Shown: positions 16,312 to 25,382 of the stretch, in pieces
Layout: every line of letters starts with the position of its first letter
Numbering within the stretch: position 1 is the stretch's first letter
NCBI GenBank assembly: GCA_963169355.1
Contig: CAUJCR010000020.1
Location: 1 to 39,515, forward strand
Source: Bacteroidota bacterium
GTDB taxonomy: Bacteria; Bacteroidota; Bacteroidia; B-17B0; Aurantibacillaceae
DNA length: 39,515 bases
Reading direction: 5' to 3'
Position numbers and translations under genes: made by a program
Notes under the pieces: generated by a model
What the model was told of the DNA's origin: nothing
The model's input: only the letters and a program-made list of their open reading frames with translations
Databases searched by the model: none

Positions 16312-17166
16312 ATGATATTAACCAGAGAGGAGGAAAATAAAAACAGGCTAATTTCATTAGGCATATCGCTTAGTGTTTTTGCTTTGCTTATTTTATTTTT
16401 TATTTTCTATATGATAGTTACTCCTAATCCTCCATTTCCAGAGGTAGCAGGCGGTGGTGGTGGTATTGAGTTTAATATTGGTAATTTAATAGAAGGAACA
16501 GGTAATGTAGAGAATAATGGTATTGGCGAAGCGGTTTCGGTAGTGGAAAGCACAGAAACTACACCGCCAACAAACACTCAAGATAACACAGAGGAATTAG
16601 TAACGTCTGAAAATGGAGTAGATATTCAATCTACTGAAACCAAAAATACAAATACTACTCCTAATCCTGTTGTGGTGATACCTGTAAAACCAAAAGATAA
16701 AACAGCCGCTGAATTATTAAAAGAAAAATTTGAAAAAAATAAAGGGAAGAATGGTGGAGGAGATGGAAATAGTGGTCAAGAAGGAAATGATGGACGACCA
16801 GATGGAAATCCTAATACAAACGGTACAGGAGGCACAGGTGGTGGCGATGGAGGCGGTGAAGGACCTGGAAAAGGAAATGGTAAAGGACCTGGCAACGGTG
16901 GATATGGTTTTAGTTTAACGGGTAGAAGTGTAGTTACACCACCTGTATTATCTAAAGATACAAAAGAAGAAGGAAAGGTAGTTGTAGAAATTGTAGTGGA
17001 TAAATATGGAAAGGTTATTAAAGCGGATCCTTCTGGTCGTGGAACAAATACCAATAGCCCAATATTAAAAGCAAAAGCAAGACAAGCAGCCTTAAACACC
17101 GTGTTTAACGTAAGCGGAGAATTTGAAGAACAAAAAGGAACTATTACCATTATTTTTAGTTTTTAA
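16312..17166 (+). CDS. tonB: TonB-family energy transducer with Gly-rich linker
   Basis: A 284-residue protein with an N-terminal membrane anchor (about 14-36, ISLGISLSVFALLILFFIFY), a long disordered linker and a C-terminal TonB-like domain (about 200-284; EEGKVVVEIVVDKYGKVIKA, then a final beta strand GTITIIFSF). It would carry energy from ExbB/ExbD to TonB-dependent outer-membrane transporters such as SusC-like receptors. The linker is unusual: instead of the usual Pro/Lys tract, about 145-200 is dominated by Gly, Asn and Asp (e.g. GTGGTGGGDGGGEGPGKGNG). A short Thr/Asn-rich stretch precedes it. Confidence 0.9.
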   Translation: MILTREEENKNRLISLGISLSVFALLILFFIFYMIVTPNPPFPEVAGGGGGIEFNIGNLIEGTGNVENNGIGEAVSVVESTETTPPTNTQDNTEELVTSENGVDIQSTETKNTNTTPNPVVVIPVKPKDKTAAELLKEKFEKNKGKNGGGDGNSGQEGNDGRPDGNPNTNGTGGTGGGDGGGEGPGKGNGKGPGNGGYGFSLTGRSVVTPPVLSKDTKEEGKVVVEIVVDKYGKVIKADPSGRGTNTNSPILKAKARQAALNTVFNVSGEFEEQKGTITIIFSF

Positions 17167-17212
17167 AATGAACAACCCTCAAGTCATCATTCATTTAATT
17201 TTTTGATAAAAA

Positions 17213-18514
17213 ATGACTTACCAGCAAACAGTAGATTATTTATTTTCTCAGTTGCCCATGTATCAACGAGTTGGTGCAGCAGCCTACAAAGCCGATTTGA
17301 ATAATACCATAGCAATTTGTAAGGCATTGGGTAATCCAGAGAAAAAATTAAAATGTGTACACGTAGCTGGTACCAACGGAAAAGGTTCTTCGTCGCATAT
17401 GTTGGCAGCTGTTTTGCAAAAGGCAGGATATAAAACAGGGCTTTACACCTCGCCACATTTAACTGATTTTAGAGAACGTATCAAGGTTAATGGTAAAATG
17501 ATTCCGAAGGCAGAAGTTGTTTCATTTGTAGAAAAACACCAAACCACCTTTGAAAATATAAAACCTTCATTTTTTGAGTGGACTGTAGGTTTAGCTTTTG
17601 AATACTTTGCCCAACAAGAAGTAGATGTTGCGGTTATAGAAGTAGGTCTAGGTGGTCGTTTAGATTCTACAAATGTTATAACACCTGTAGTATCTTTAAT
17701 TACTAATATTGGATACGATCATACTAATTTATTGGGCGATACATTACAACAAATAGGAACAGAAAAAGCAGGCATTATTAAACAACGAATTCCCGTTGTG
17801 ATTAGTCAAACACAATTAGAATTAATTTCTGTGTTTAGCAATAGAGCCAAAGAATTAAAAGCACCCTTAGAATTTGCAGATAAAAACTACAAAATAATTA
17901 CTTCGCTAGTTCAGAATAGTTTTTTGCATGTAGAAGTACTTGATAAAAAACAAAATCGCACATTAAAGTTTGATCTAGATTTACTAGGAAAATATCAAAC
18001 CAAAAATTTATTGGGCGTTTTAAATACGTTGGAGATTTTAAAGAATAGTGGATTTATTATTGAAGATGAAGTCGTTTATAATGCACTCAATCAAGTACAG
18101 CAGATAACAGGATTGAAAGGTAGATGGCAAATTTTACAAAACAAGCCCATCATAATTGCGGATACAGGACATAATGAAGATGGAATAAAGGAAGTTTTGG
18201 AAAATTTAAAACTGCAATCGTATAAAAAACTACATTTTATATTAGGGTTTGTTAATGATAAAGACATTACAAAGCTTTTAAAGTTACTTCCAAAAGATGC
18301 GGCATATTATTTTTGTAAAGCCAATATACCACGTGCGCTTCCCGAAACAGAGTTAGCGGCATTAGCTCAGAAGCAAAAATTGAAAGGCGAGACTTTTAAA
18401 ACTGTAGCTGATGCTTTAAAATCTGCGAAGAAAAACGCTAAAACAGGCGAACTCATATTTATAGGAGGTAGTACATTTACTGTTGCTGACGCACTTCTTT
18501 TGTTCGAAGAATAA
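17213..18514 (+). CDS. folC: Bifunctional folylpolyglutamate / dihydrofolate synthase
   Basis: ATP-dependent Mur-ligase-family enzyme that adds glutamate to dihydropteroate and folates. The 433-residue protein has the P-loop HVAGTNGKGSSS (50-61), then the FolC signatures LYTSPHLTDFRERI and DVAVIEVGLGGRLDSTN, and the C-terminal ligase domain (ADTGHNEDGI). It starts 46 bp after tonB on the same strand, a neighbourhood often seen in Bacteroidota although the functions are unrelated. It converges on the PorE-like gene, with 1 bp between stops. Confidence 0.95.
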   Translation: MTYQQTVDYLFSQLPMYQRVGAAAYKADLNNTIAICKALGNPEKKLKCVHVAGTNGKGSSSHMLAAVLQKAGYKTGLYTSPHLTDFRERIKVNGKMIPKAEVVSFVEKHQTTFENIKPSFFEWTVGLAFEYFAQQEVDVAVIEVGLGGRLDSTNVITPVVSLITNIGYDHTNLLGDTLQQIGTEKAGIIKQRIPVVISQTQLELISVFSNRAKELKAPLEFADKNYKIITSLVQNSFLHVEVLDKKQNRTLKFDLDLLGKYQTKNLLGVLNTLEILKNSGFIIEDEVVYNALNQVQQITGLKGRWQILQNKPIIIADTGHNEDGIKEVLENLKLQSYKKLHFILGFVNDKDITKLLKLLPKDAAYYFCKANIPRALPETELAALAQKQKLKGETFKTVADALKSAKKNAKTGELIFIGGSTFTVADALLLFEE

Positions 18515-18515
18515 A

Positions 18516-20507
18516 TTATTTTAAAACACCTTGGTTTAAAAGTTCAGTAAAGTGAGTGCGTTCTCCTTTATAAATAGCAATAATAAAAGCATCGGTAATT
18601 CCATTCTTTTTCGCTTTTTCTAAAACCGTGTTGGTTTCTTTTAAGGTTTTAAAAGAGCCAATAGTAAAGCGAGTAATATTATCTGAGAAAGTTTGACGTT
18701 TAGATTTTGGTAACCCAATTAGTTTAGAGTAATCAAAATTCTCATACATTTTATAAGCGCCAATTTGTATGGTGTAATTTAAACTATCAATTATTTTATC
18801 GCCAAATTTTTCAAGTATTTGAGGGTAGGTTAAGGTGAGGTTAGAAAAATTTTCTGCCATAATAGCCGATGAATCTACTTTGTAAGCATTAAGTTTTAAA
18901 TACTCGGGTGAGAATATCTCAGCATCTAATTCTAATTGTATAAAAGAATCTACTTTAGCCGTCGAGAAGTCTTTTGTAACTGTACTTGACAAATAGTTGA
19001 ACTGAATTTCAAAATCATTACCCGAAGGTAAATTCACTAAGTATTTTCCATTAGCGCCATTTGAGTTAAACTTTCCAGAAAAATCTTTCTTGTTGATTTT
19101 AGAACGTACAATAATTTCAGCTTTCACAGGGGCATTATCGTAAGTAACCTTTCCAGTTAGCATTACTAAAGCCGTTGGTTTACCAAATAAACCTGGCTCA
19201 ACCACATAAATATCTTGTTGCCCAAATCCTTCTTTTTTTTCTGATGAGTAATAACCTCTATTACCATCAGAAGACACCACATAAAACTTATCATCTTGCT
19301 TGGTATTAATTGGTTTTCCAACATTATAAGGCGTTGACCATTTCCCATGTTTTAAATCGCTTCTAAAAATATCATACCCCCCCATAGAATTATGACCTGT
19401 TGATGAGAAAAATAATGTTTTACCATCCGAGTGTATAAACGGAGAATCTTCATCATCTTTAGTGTTAATTTCAGCACCTAGGTTGATAGCTTTTCCCCAA
19501 GTGCCATTTTCTTGTAGTTGTGTATAATAAATATCTCTCCCACCAAAGCCACCAGGTCTTTCAGAAGAAAAATAAATTGTTTTTTCATCGGGCGACAAAC
19601 AAATACTTCCTTCCCAATAAGCTGAATTAACGCCTTTTATTTTTGTTGGCGTTGTCCAGTTAGCACCATCTAATTTGCTTTCATATATGTCGCCATTTCC
19701 AGCACCTGTATTCTTATATAAAAATAAGGTTTGTCCGTCGTGTGATAAATAAACCGCTGCATCATGTCCATTTGTATTAAGCGAACTAATTGGCTTGGGT
19801 TCTTTCCAGTTACCATTTTCGTCTTTTTCAGATATCATGATGTCTTCAAAGTATGTCCCGTTTTTTTCATCTACTTTATTAGGCGAAATTTGTTTCCCTC
19901 CCATGGATTTTTCCCCTCTGTAGGTGTAAACCATAAAACTTTCATTTGATGGGAAAATAGGCGTGTATTCAGAACCTGAAGTATTTATAGGTTTTCCAAT
20001 ATTGGTAATTTTAGCTACAGCCGATTTATTATCAAGATTAATAGCACTTTTACAAATTCGAATTTGACGATCTACTTCCTCTTGTGCTACCTTATCTTTT
20101 TGGGTTAGTTTATATTTCTCAAATTGGGCAAGGGCTTCGTTAAATTTATCATTTGCCATGTAGGCTCTCCCTAAGTAATAATCATAATCTAATAATCTTG
20201 ATTTTAAGGTGTCGGCAGCTTTAATTAAACCTTCGGCTTTATCTTGAAAACGAGAATCGAAGATACTACAAGAACCAACAAGATAAGCAAGATAGAGATT
20301 ACCACGATGTTTTGCTAATAAGCTATCGTAAATAGGACGGGCGTACAAAAAATCTTGCGTACTAAAATATTTATCGGCTGTTTCTAATTTTTTCTTATCG
20401 GCGTCTGACCATTTACTAGATAATTCATTAGCAAGCTCAAAACTAATTTGAGAAAATAGTGTTGAGGTTAAATACATTAATATAATTATGAGGATGTTTT
20501 TGTTCAT
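18516..20507 (-). CDS. PorE-like PD40/TPR protein with a C-terminal SPOR-type domain
   Basis: A 663-residue exported protein (signal about 1-19, ILMYLTSTLFS). Domains in order: TPR-like helices (about 30-155); five PD40/WD40-like propeller repeats (about 170-440, e.g. SPDEKTIYFSSERPGGFGG and SDGKTLFFSSTGHNSMGG); a carboxypeptidase-regulatory-like beta domain (about 445-520, LTGKVTYDNAPVKAEIIVRS); and a SPOR-like C-terminus (about 578-650, YTIQIGAY then RFTIGSFKTLKETNTVLE). The first three domains match the layout of the type IX secretion component PorE, but PorE ends in an OmpA peptidoglycan-binding domain. SPOR domains also bind peptidoglycan, so an equivalent anchoring role is likely. Whether it belongs to T9SS is inference. 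A perfect -7 box lies upstream (20558-20565). Confidence 0.82.
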   Translation of the reverse strand: MNKNILIIILMYLTSTLFSQISFELANELSSKWSDADKKKLETADKYFSTQDFLYARPIYDSLLAKHRGNLYLAYLVGSCSIFDSRFQDKAEGLIKAADTLKSRLLDYDYYLGRAYMANDKFNEALAQFEKYKLTQKDKVAQEEVDRQIRICKSAINLDNKSAVAKITNIGKPINTSGSEYTPIFPSNESFMVYTYRGEKSMGGKQISPNKVDEKNGTYFEDIMISEKDENGNWKEPKPISSLNTNGHDAAVYLSHDGQTLFLYKNTGAGNGDIYESKLDGANWTTPTKIKGVNSAYWEGSICLSPDEKTIYFSSERPGGFGGRDIYYTQLQENGTWGKAINLGAEINTKDDEDSPFIHSDGKTLFFSSTGHNSMGGYDIFRSDLKHGKWSTPYNVGKPINTKQDDKFYVVSSDGNRGYYSSEKKEGFGQQDIYVVEPGLFGKPTALVMLTGKVTYDNAPVKAEIIVRSKINKKDFSGKFNSNGANGKYLVNLPSGNDFEIQFNYLSSTVTKDFSTAKVDSFIQLELDAEIFSPEYLKLNAYKVDSSAIMAENFSNLTLTYPQILEKFGDKIIDSLNYTIQIGAYKMYENFDYSKLIGLPKSKRQTFSDNITRFTIGSFKTLKETNTVLEKAKKNGITDAFIIAIYKGERTHFTELLNQGVLK

Positions 20508-20557
20508 CTGTAGTATAATTTCTAAAGGTTCAAGGTATATAAAATTGAGTGTTCTTG

Positions 20558-20565
20558 CAAATTTA
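20558..20565 (-). promoter_or_regulatory. -7 promoter box of the PorE-like gene
   Basis: On the minus strand this reads TAAATTTG, a perfect TAnnTTTG. Transcription would begin near 20554, leaving a leader of about 47 nt. It lies in the 122-bp divergent gap shared with purM. Confidence 0.5.
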
Positions 20566-20607
20566 AGTATTCAACGTATTCATAAATTATGTTTATAATA
20601 TTTTCAG

Positions 20608-20615
20608 TATCTTTG
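20608..20615 (+). promoter_or_regulatory. -7 promoter box of purM
   Basis: TATCTTTG matches TAnnTTTG perfectly, with 14 nt between the box and the purM ATG. By the SRP RNA ruler the leader would be only about 10 nt. Confidence 0.55.
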
Positions 20616-20629
20616 GCTTTTATTACTGC

Positions 20630-21829
20630 ATGTCTGATTTAAAATATAATTTACGTGGCGTATCGGCATCTAAAGAAGATGTTCACAACGCTATTTCTAA
20701 TATTGATAAAGGATTATTTCCGCAAGCGTTTTGTAAAATTGTACCCGATTATTTAACAGGTAGTAATGAGCATTGCGTGGTAATGCATGCTGATGGAGCT
20801 GGCACCAAATCATCGTTGGCCTATGCGTATTGGAAAGAAACTGGTGATGTATCGGTGTGGAAAGGCATTGCACAAGATGCGGTTATTATGAATATCGACG
20901 ATCTAATATGTGTTGGAGCTACTGATCATATTTTGTTGTCTTCTACAATTGGACGTAACAAAGGATTAATACCTGGAGAAGTTATTTCAGCAATTATAAA
21001 TGGCACCGAAGAGGTGTTAGCTAATTTAAGAACTAACGGTATTGATATTCAATCAACAGGTGGCGAAACAGCTGATGTGGGCGACTTAGTTAGAACGGTA
21101 ATTGTTGATAGTACAGTGGTGTGTAGAATGAAAAAATCGGATGTGATTTCAAACCATCATATTCAGGCCGGAGATGTGATTGTTGGTTTAGCCTCTTATG
21201 GAAAAGCAACTTATGAAACCGAGTATAATGGCGGAATGGGAAGTAATGGCCTTACAAGTGCTCGGCACGATGTGTTTAATAAAACCGTAGCTGAAAAATA
21301 TCCGGAAACATTCGACACTTCTTTACCTAAAGAAGTTACTTATTGTGGTCAATTAAATTTAACCGATAAAGTAGAGGTAAATTATAAAGATACTAATGGC
21401 GAAATTAAAACAGAATCCATCTCAGCTGGTAAATTGGTGTTATCGCCTACTAGAACCTATGCGCCTGTGGTAAAAAAATTATTGCAATCATTAAGTGGAA
21501 AAATACATGGCATTGTGCATTGCAGTGGTGGCGCACAAACTAAGGTATTACACTTTATTGATAACTTACACGTAATTAAAAATAATCTTTTACCAGTGCC
21601 ACCTTTGTTTACATTAATACAACAACAAAGTAAAACCGATTACAAAGAAATGTACAAGGTTTTTAATATGGGGCATCGTTTAGAAGTATATTTACCACAA
21701 CAATATGCCGAGGAAGTAATTAATACGGCACAATCTTTTAATATTGATGCTCAGGTTATAGGAAGAGTTGAATCATATAATGGTAAAAAAGTAACCATTG
21801 AATCAGAGTTTGGTAAATTTGAATACTAA
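20630..21829 (+). CDS. purM: Phosphoribosylformylglycinamidine cyclo-ligase (AIR synthase)
   Basis: Converts FGAM to aminoimidazole ribonucleotide with ATP in purine synthesis. The protein has 399 residues, somewhat longer than the roughly 345-residue E. coli enzyme, as in the longer form found in Bacteroidota. PurM/ATP-binding motifs are clear: DGAGTK (55-60), MNIDDLICVGA (87-97) and STGGETADVGDLV (142-154), followed by GLASYGKATYETEYNGGMGSNG. The C-terminal AIRS domain ends in a typical RVESYNGKKVTIES strand. It is a single-gene unit with its own promoter and a strong terminator downstream. Other purine genes are not nearby. Confidence 0.92.
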   Translation: MSDLKYNLRGVSASKEDVHNAISNIDKGLFPQAFCKIVPDYLTGSNEHCVVMHADGAGTKSSLAYAYWKETGDVSVWKGIAQDAVIMNIDDLICVGATDHILLSSTIGRNKGLIPGEVISAIINGTEEVLANLRTNGIDIQSTGGETADVGDLVRTVIVDSTVVCRMKKSDVISNHHIQAGDVIVGLASYGKATYETEYNGGMGSNGLTSARHDVFNKTVAEKYPETFDTSLPKEVTYCGQLNLTDKVEVNYKDTNGEIKTESISAGKLVLSPTRTYAPVVKKLLQSLSGKIHGIVHCSGGAQTKVLHFIDNLHVIKNNLLPVPPLFTLIQQQSKTDYKEMYKVFNMGHRLEVYLPQQYAEEVINTAQSFNIDAQVIGRVESYNGKKVTIESEFGKFEY

Positions 21830-21833
21830 TAAA

Positions 21834-21863
21834 AATAGGCTACCTTTTTTAAGATAGCCTATT
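21834..21863. terminator. Bidirectional terminator between purM and the T9SS substrate gene
   Basis: AATAGGCTA (21834-21842) and TAGCCTATT (21855-21863) form a perfect 9-bp stem with a 12-nt loop between two convergent stops. On the minus strand it is followed by a T run (from AAAAA at 21831-21835); on the plus strand it is followed by a T-rich tract. Confidence 0.8.
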
Positions 21864-21886
21864 CCTTGTTTTACAAGTTATTAAAC

Positions 21887-24800
21887 TTAATTTTGGAACA
21901 CATTCACACTTCCTTTCAAGTCGTATTCTTTTTTATCTAAACCTGTTGCTTTGATGATGTAGAAATAGGTTCCATCAGTTACTATGTTTCCTGATTTATT
22001 TTTTCCATCCCATTTAATATTTCCACTTGCAGTTCCGTCGAACATAAGTAATCCCCAACGGTCGTATATCATTAAATGTATTTCTCCCATATTTACGGCA
22101 TTAAATGTAAATACATCGTTTACTCCATCTCCGTTAGGTGTAAACACGTTAGGAACCTCAAACTTAGAAGTGGCATCTACGGTAATAATTCTAACTGCTG
22201 TATCCATACAAGTTCCATTTTGAGCAGTTAATATTACTGGGAATTCACCTCCGCTATTAAATGTATGAGTTAGATTAATGGAGTTATCCGCTAAGATTGT
22301 TCCATCACCAAAATTCCAAGAGTAATTTGTTCCTGCAGGGTTAGTACTTGTATTTGTAAAACTAACAGGTAAAGGCATCTCACCAGAATATGGATCGGCA
22401 ATAAATGAAGCATTAATAGATTCCTGACTAAGCGATTGTACAGCTGTTGCAGTACAACCATTGGTAGTGTTTAGTGCTGTAACAGTATATACACCCGCAC
22501 TTGTAGCGGTTATTACACTTCCTGTAGTTGAACTTGGTGTCCATGAGTAAGTGTAAGGACCTCCTGAAGCGCTACTAGCTGTTAATGATACAGACCCAGA
22601 GGCACAAGTAATTAAAGTTGAACTTGGTGTAATTGCTACATTACTTACGGTATTTGTACCAATTGTAAATACGGAGTAATTAATACAGCCACTTGCACTT
22701 TGAACAACGGCAGTATAAGTTCCTGCGCTGGTTATAGAATATGGATTAATAGTAATTGTTGAAGTGCCATCTAATAAGAAGATATTAGAGCCTGTAGCGG
22801 TTGATGTGATTGTACTTTGAACTGTTGGTGTACTACATGTAATAGAGTTAGATGTAGTTGTTACATTAATATTTGGAACTGATGCACTTGTAGTATAACT
22901 TGTAGTACAACCATTAATAATATTTGTAGTTACTAATGTGTATATTCCAGTAGCAGTTGAACTAGCTGGATTACCAATATTAGTTGTTGGTGATGTTGGT
23001 GCTATCCAATTAAGTGTAGTGTTGGGGCTTGTAGCAGTGGCGTTTACTGTAATTGTATTGATATTACAACTCACTGTGTATGTTGATGTAGGTTTCACTG
23101 TATCAATGGTTAGGGTATAAGTGTTTGTTATAAAACAGTTACTAATAGTATTAGTAGCAACCGTTGTATAAACGCCTGCAGCATTTGTTGTAATAGTAGT
23201 TGGTGTTATTACCCCCATTGGACCAGACCAAGAAGTACTTGTATTAGTATTAGTAGGAGCAAATGTAAGTGTTACTGTTGGGGTATTACAATCAATATGA
23301 GTTCCGGTAGCTGTTACTGTATATAATGGCGCTCCAGCAAAGGTATTTATGGTTAATGTTTGAGTTGATTTACAGCCTAATGCGTCAGTAACTTCAACAG
23401 TATAAGAACTACCTGGAGGTAAATTACCATTAGAATCGTTTGTAGGCGCAGTAACAGTGCCAGGTGTCCAAGAGTATGTGTATGGGCCGGTACCGCCATT
23501 AGGAGTTATAGTTGCTGAACCTAATGGTATAGTACAAGTAGGTTGAACAACACTAGCAGTAAGTGTAGGGTTTACAATTGAGCTAGTAATATTTATGTTG
23601 CCAGTAGTTGAGCATGTACTTACTGTATTTATAGTAGTATATGTATAAACACCAGGGGTGTTTACTACTACTGTTGTGTTTGTTATTGGAGTGCCTAATG
23701 GATCAAGCCATGTACCTGTTGTATTAGCCCCCATAACAAAAGTGATAGTTGCTGTAGGAGATAAACAAGTTAAAGAATAACTAGGAGATACATTTAATGA
23801 AAACTGTGGAGCAGGTGGATATGGATCTACTGAGAAAGTCGTTGTTCCTGAGCATCCATTAGCATCTGTAGCTGTTACAGTATAAGCAGTACTTACTGGT
23901 AAATTTGAATTAACAGATGCAGATGGGGCAGCTGGTGTCCACGAATAAGTATAAGCACCTGAACCTCCGGTTGCATTAATTGTTGCTGAACCAACAGGTA
24001 ATGCACATACTGGCTGTGTTACTGTTGAGGTTACTGTAGGATTAGGAGCTACAGTAAATGTAGTATATAGTACTGGATTAAATGAACAAGCAGAACCCGG
24101 AACACCCAACGTTACAGAGAATGTACCCGTAGAATTGGTATTGACACACTGTCCTGTTTGACCTGTTACACCTGGTCCTGTCCAGTTATAAGAGAAACCT
24201 GGCGGCGCACATATTGTATTAGATGTAGAAGCACCACAAATAGAAGCATTGGTTTGTCCTACTGGTATATCAGTTCCGTTAAGATTTAATGTCATTGGTT
24301 TACAACTTGCATCAATATAGGCATAACCTCTATGACCCGCTTGTGAGATGACACAACCTCCAACCGTAAATTCTAATTTAACACACTGTCCAATGTAAGA
24401 AGTTAAATCAAATGCTGCGGTTGTCCATGGCTTAAATGCCCAAGTAGCATTAGAGGTTGTATTAAAAGAAGGATCTCCACTTGAACAACCAGAACCAATT
24501 GCGGTTACAGAATATTGACCACAAGTAATAGGGTTGTTGTTACAATCTCTAAAAGACACATTAAAGAATGGCTGTTCTGAACATGAGTGAGGTGATGTTT
24601 TTTCTAAGGCTACAGCATATCTATAGATGAATACAGAGTTAGCAGGTGTTACTGTAAATATTTGAGATGCTCTAAATGAATAACCACCACCAGTTGTTGT
24701 ACTGTTTCCTAAACGACAAATAAAGTTACCCACACCTGCTGGATTAAGGGGTAATAAGGCTCCCATATTTGGATCGTTACCTGTAGCCGAAATGACGCTT

Positions 24801-25255
24801 ATCACTGATGTAGCGGAACTAGTCCATGGTAACATGGTTTGAGAGTTGTTATTAGGCGATTGCTCAGTTGTCCATCCAGCAAGTGTTCCAGTTTCAAAAT
24901 CAGGATTTGTACAAGGACCTTGAACAGTAGGAGGAGGAACTGCAGCCTTAAAACCGTATTTGTAATCAATATAGCTTCTTTTTAAAACAGCTACAATACG
25001 TTTTTGTTGCCATTCCTGATCAGTGCTCATTTTAGCTTGTTGCCACGCAGCTGTTTCATTAAAACCCTGTAAAGAATCTTTATCAAAATCTAATGGTAAG
25101 GAAAAGATATCTGCATTTTTATGATGTAAATGAGCATCATCGTGTAAACGATTGTGTTGTGCGTGAAGTAAACTTGTGCCTACGAAAAGTAAGCTCGCTA
25201 ATAATGTTGTGATTTTTTTGTTCAAGTTTCGCATGGTATTCGAAATGTTTTTCAT
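21887..25255 (-). CDS. Large T9SS-exported surface protein with gliding-motility-type C-terminal domain
   Basis: A 1122-residue secreted protein. The signal peptide ends at about residue 33 (LLFVGTSLLHAQ); M8 is an alternative start. A jelly-roll/carbohydrate-binding-like region follows (about 115-320, opening NPDFETGTLAGW). Next is a run of Thr/Cys-rich Ig/SprB-like repeats (about 330-940) in which ATGGSGAYTYSWTP, PNGGTGPYTYSWTPG and ASGGPYTYSWTPSS recur. A PKD domain (about 952-1020, YSWNFGDG) precedes the CHU_C/type B sorting domain (about 1029-1121: VFTPNGDGVNDVF, IYDRWG, GTYFYIIKA). The last domain marks export by the type IX system. An adhesin or matrix role is inferred. The radical SAM gene lies 127 bp upstream, separated by a nested inverted repeat. 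Confidence 0.9.
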   Translation of the reverse strand: MKNISNTMRNLNKKITTLLASLLFVGTSLLHAQHNRLHDDAHLHHKNADIFSLPLDFDKDSLQGFNETAAWQQAKMSTDQEWQQKRIVAVLKRSYIDYKYGFKAAVPPPTVQGPCTNPDFETGTLAGWTTEQSPNNNSQTMLPWTSSATSVISVISATGNDPNMGALLPLNPAGVGNFICRLGNSTTTGGGYSFRASQIFTVTPANSVFIYRYAVALEKTSPHSCSEQPFFNVSFRDCNNNPITCGQYSVTAIGSGCSSGDPSFNTTSNATWAFKPWTTAAFDLTSYIGQCVKLEFTVGGCVISQAGHRGYAYIDASCKPMTLNLNGTDIPVGQTNASICGASTSNTICAPPGFSYNWTGPGVTGQTGQCVNTNSTGTFSVTLGVPGSACSFNPVLYTTFTVAPNPTVTSTVTQPVCALPVGSATINATGGSGAYTYSWTPAAPSASVNSNLPVSTAYTVTATDANGCSGTTTFSVDPYPPAPQFSLNVSPSYSLTCLSPTATITFVMGANTTGTWLDPLGTPITNTTVVVNTPGVYTYTTINTVSTCSTTGNINITSSIVNPTLTASVVQPTCTIPLGSATITPNGGTGPYTYSWTPGTVTAPTNDSNGNLPPGSSYTVEVTDALGCKSTQTLTINTFAGAPLYTVTATGTHIDCNTPTVTLTFAPTNTNTSTSWSGPMGVITPTTITTNAAGVYTTVATNTISNCFITNTYTLTIDTVKPTSTYTVSCNINTITVNATATSPNTTLNWIAPTSPTTNIGNPASSTATGIYTLVTTNIINGCTTSYTTSASVPNINVTTTSNSITCSTPTVQSTITSTATGSNIFLLDGTSTITINPYSITSAGTYTAVVQSASGCINYSVFTIGTNTVSNVAITPSSTLITCASGSVSLTASSASGGPYTYSWTPSSTTGSVITATSAGVYTVTALNTTNGCTATAVQSLSQESINASFIADPYSGEMPLPVSFTNTSTNPAGTNYSWNFGDGTILADNSINLTHTFNSGGEFPVILTAQNGTCMDTAVRIITVDATSKFEVPNVFTPNGDGVNDVFTFNAVNMGEIHLMIYDRWGLLMFDGTASGNIKWDGKNKSGNIVTDGTYFYIIKATGLDKKEYDLKGSVNVFQN

Positions 25256-25289
25256 TTGTTAAAGGAATAAATATATTAAAAATTTTAGT

Positions 25290-25378
25290 ATAATCATATT
25301 CCTATCTGATATATCTATAGATATTAAGAACTAAAGATTTCTAAAAAATTTAGTTTTTCAAGATTTGAATATGATTAT
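25290..25378. repeat. Nested inverted repeat (89 nt) between two minus-strand genes
   Basis: The outer arms ATAATCATATTC (25290-25301) and GAATATGATTAT (25367-25378) are perfect 12-bp complements. Just inside, ATCT/AGAT can extend pairing. An inner pair AACTAAA (25329-25335) and TTTAGTT (25349-25355) is also perfect. It is AT-rich with no T-tract of terminator type. It begins 4 nt beyond the radical SAM stop and ends about 35 nt before the next start, so it may be a 3'-end or leader structure. Confidence 0.6.
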
Positions 25379-25382
25379 AAGA

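Noticed and set aside
16776..17150. Proline-rich minus-strand frame opposite tonB
   Set aside because: It is the reverse-strand reading of the Gly-rich TonB linker (GGN codons read as CC-rich Pro codons) and has no start context or domain.
25256..25382. A RiPP precursor peptide beside the radical SAM/SPASM gene
   Set aside because: I found no short frame with a leader/core layout in the 127-bp gap or in the 80-bp divergent gap on the other side.
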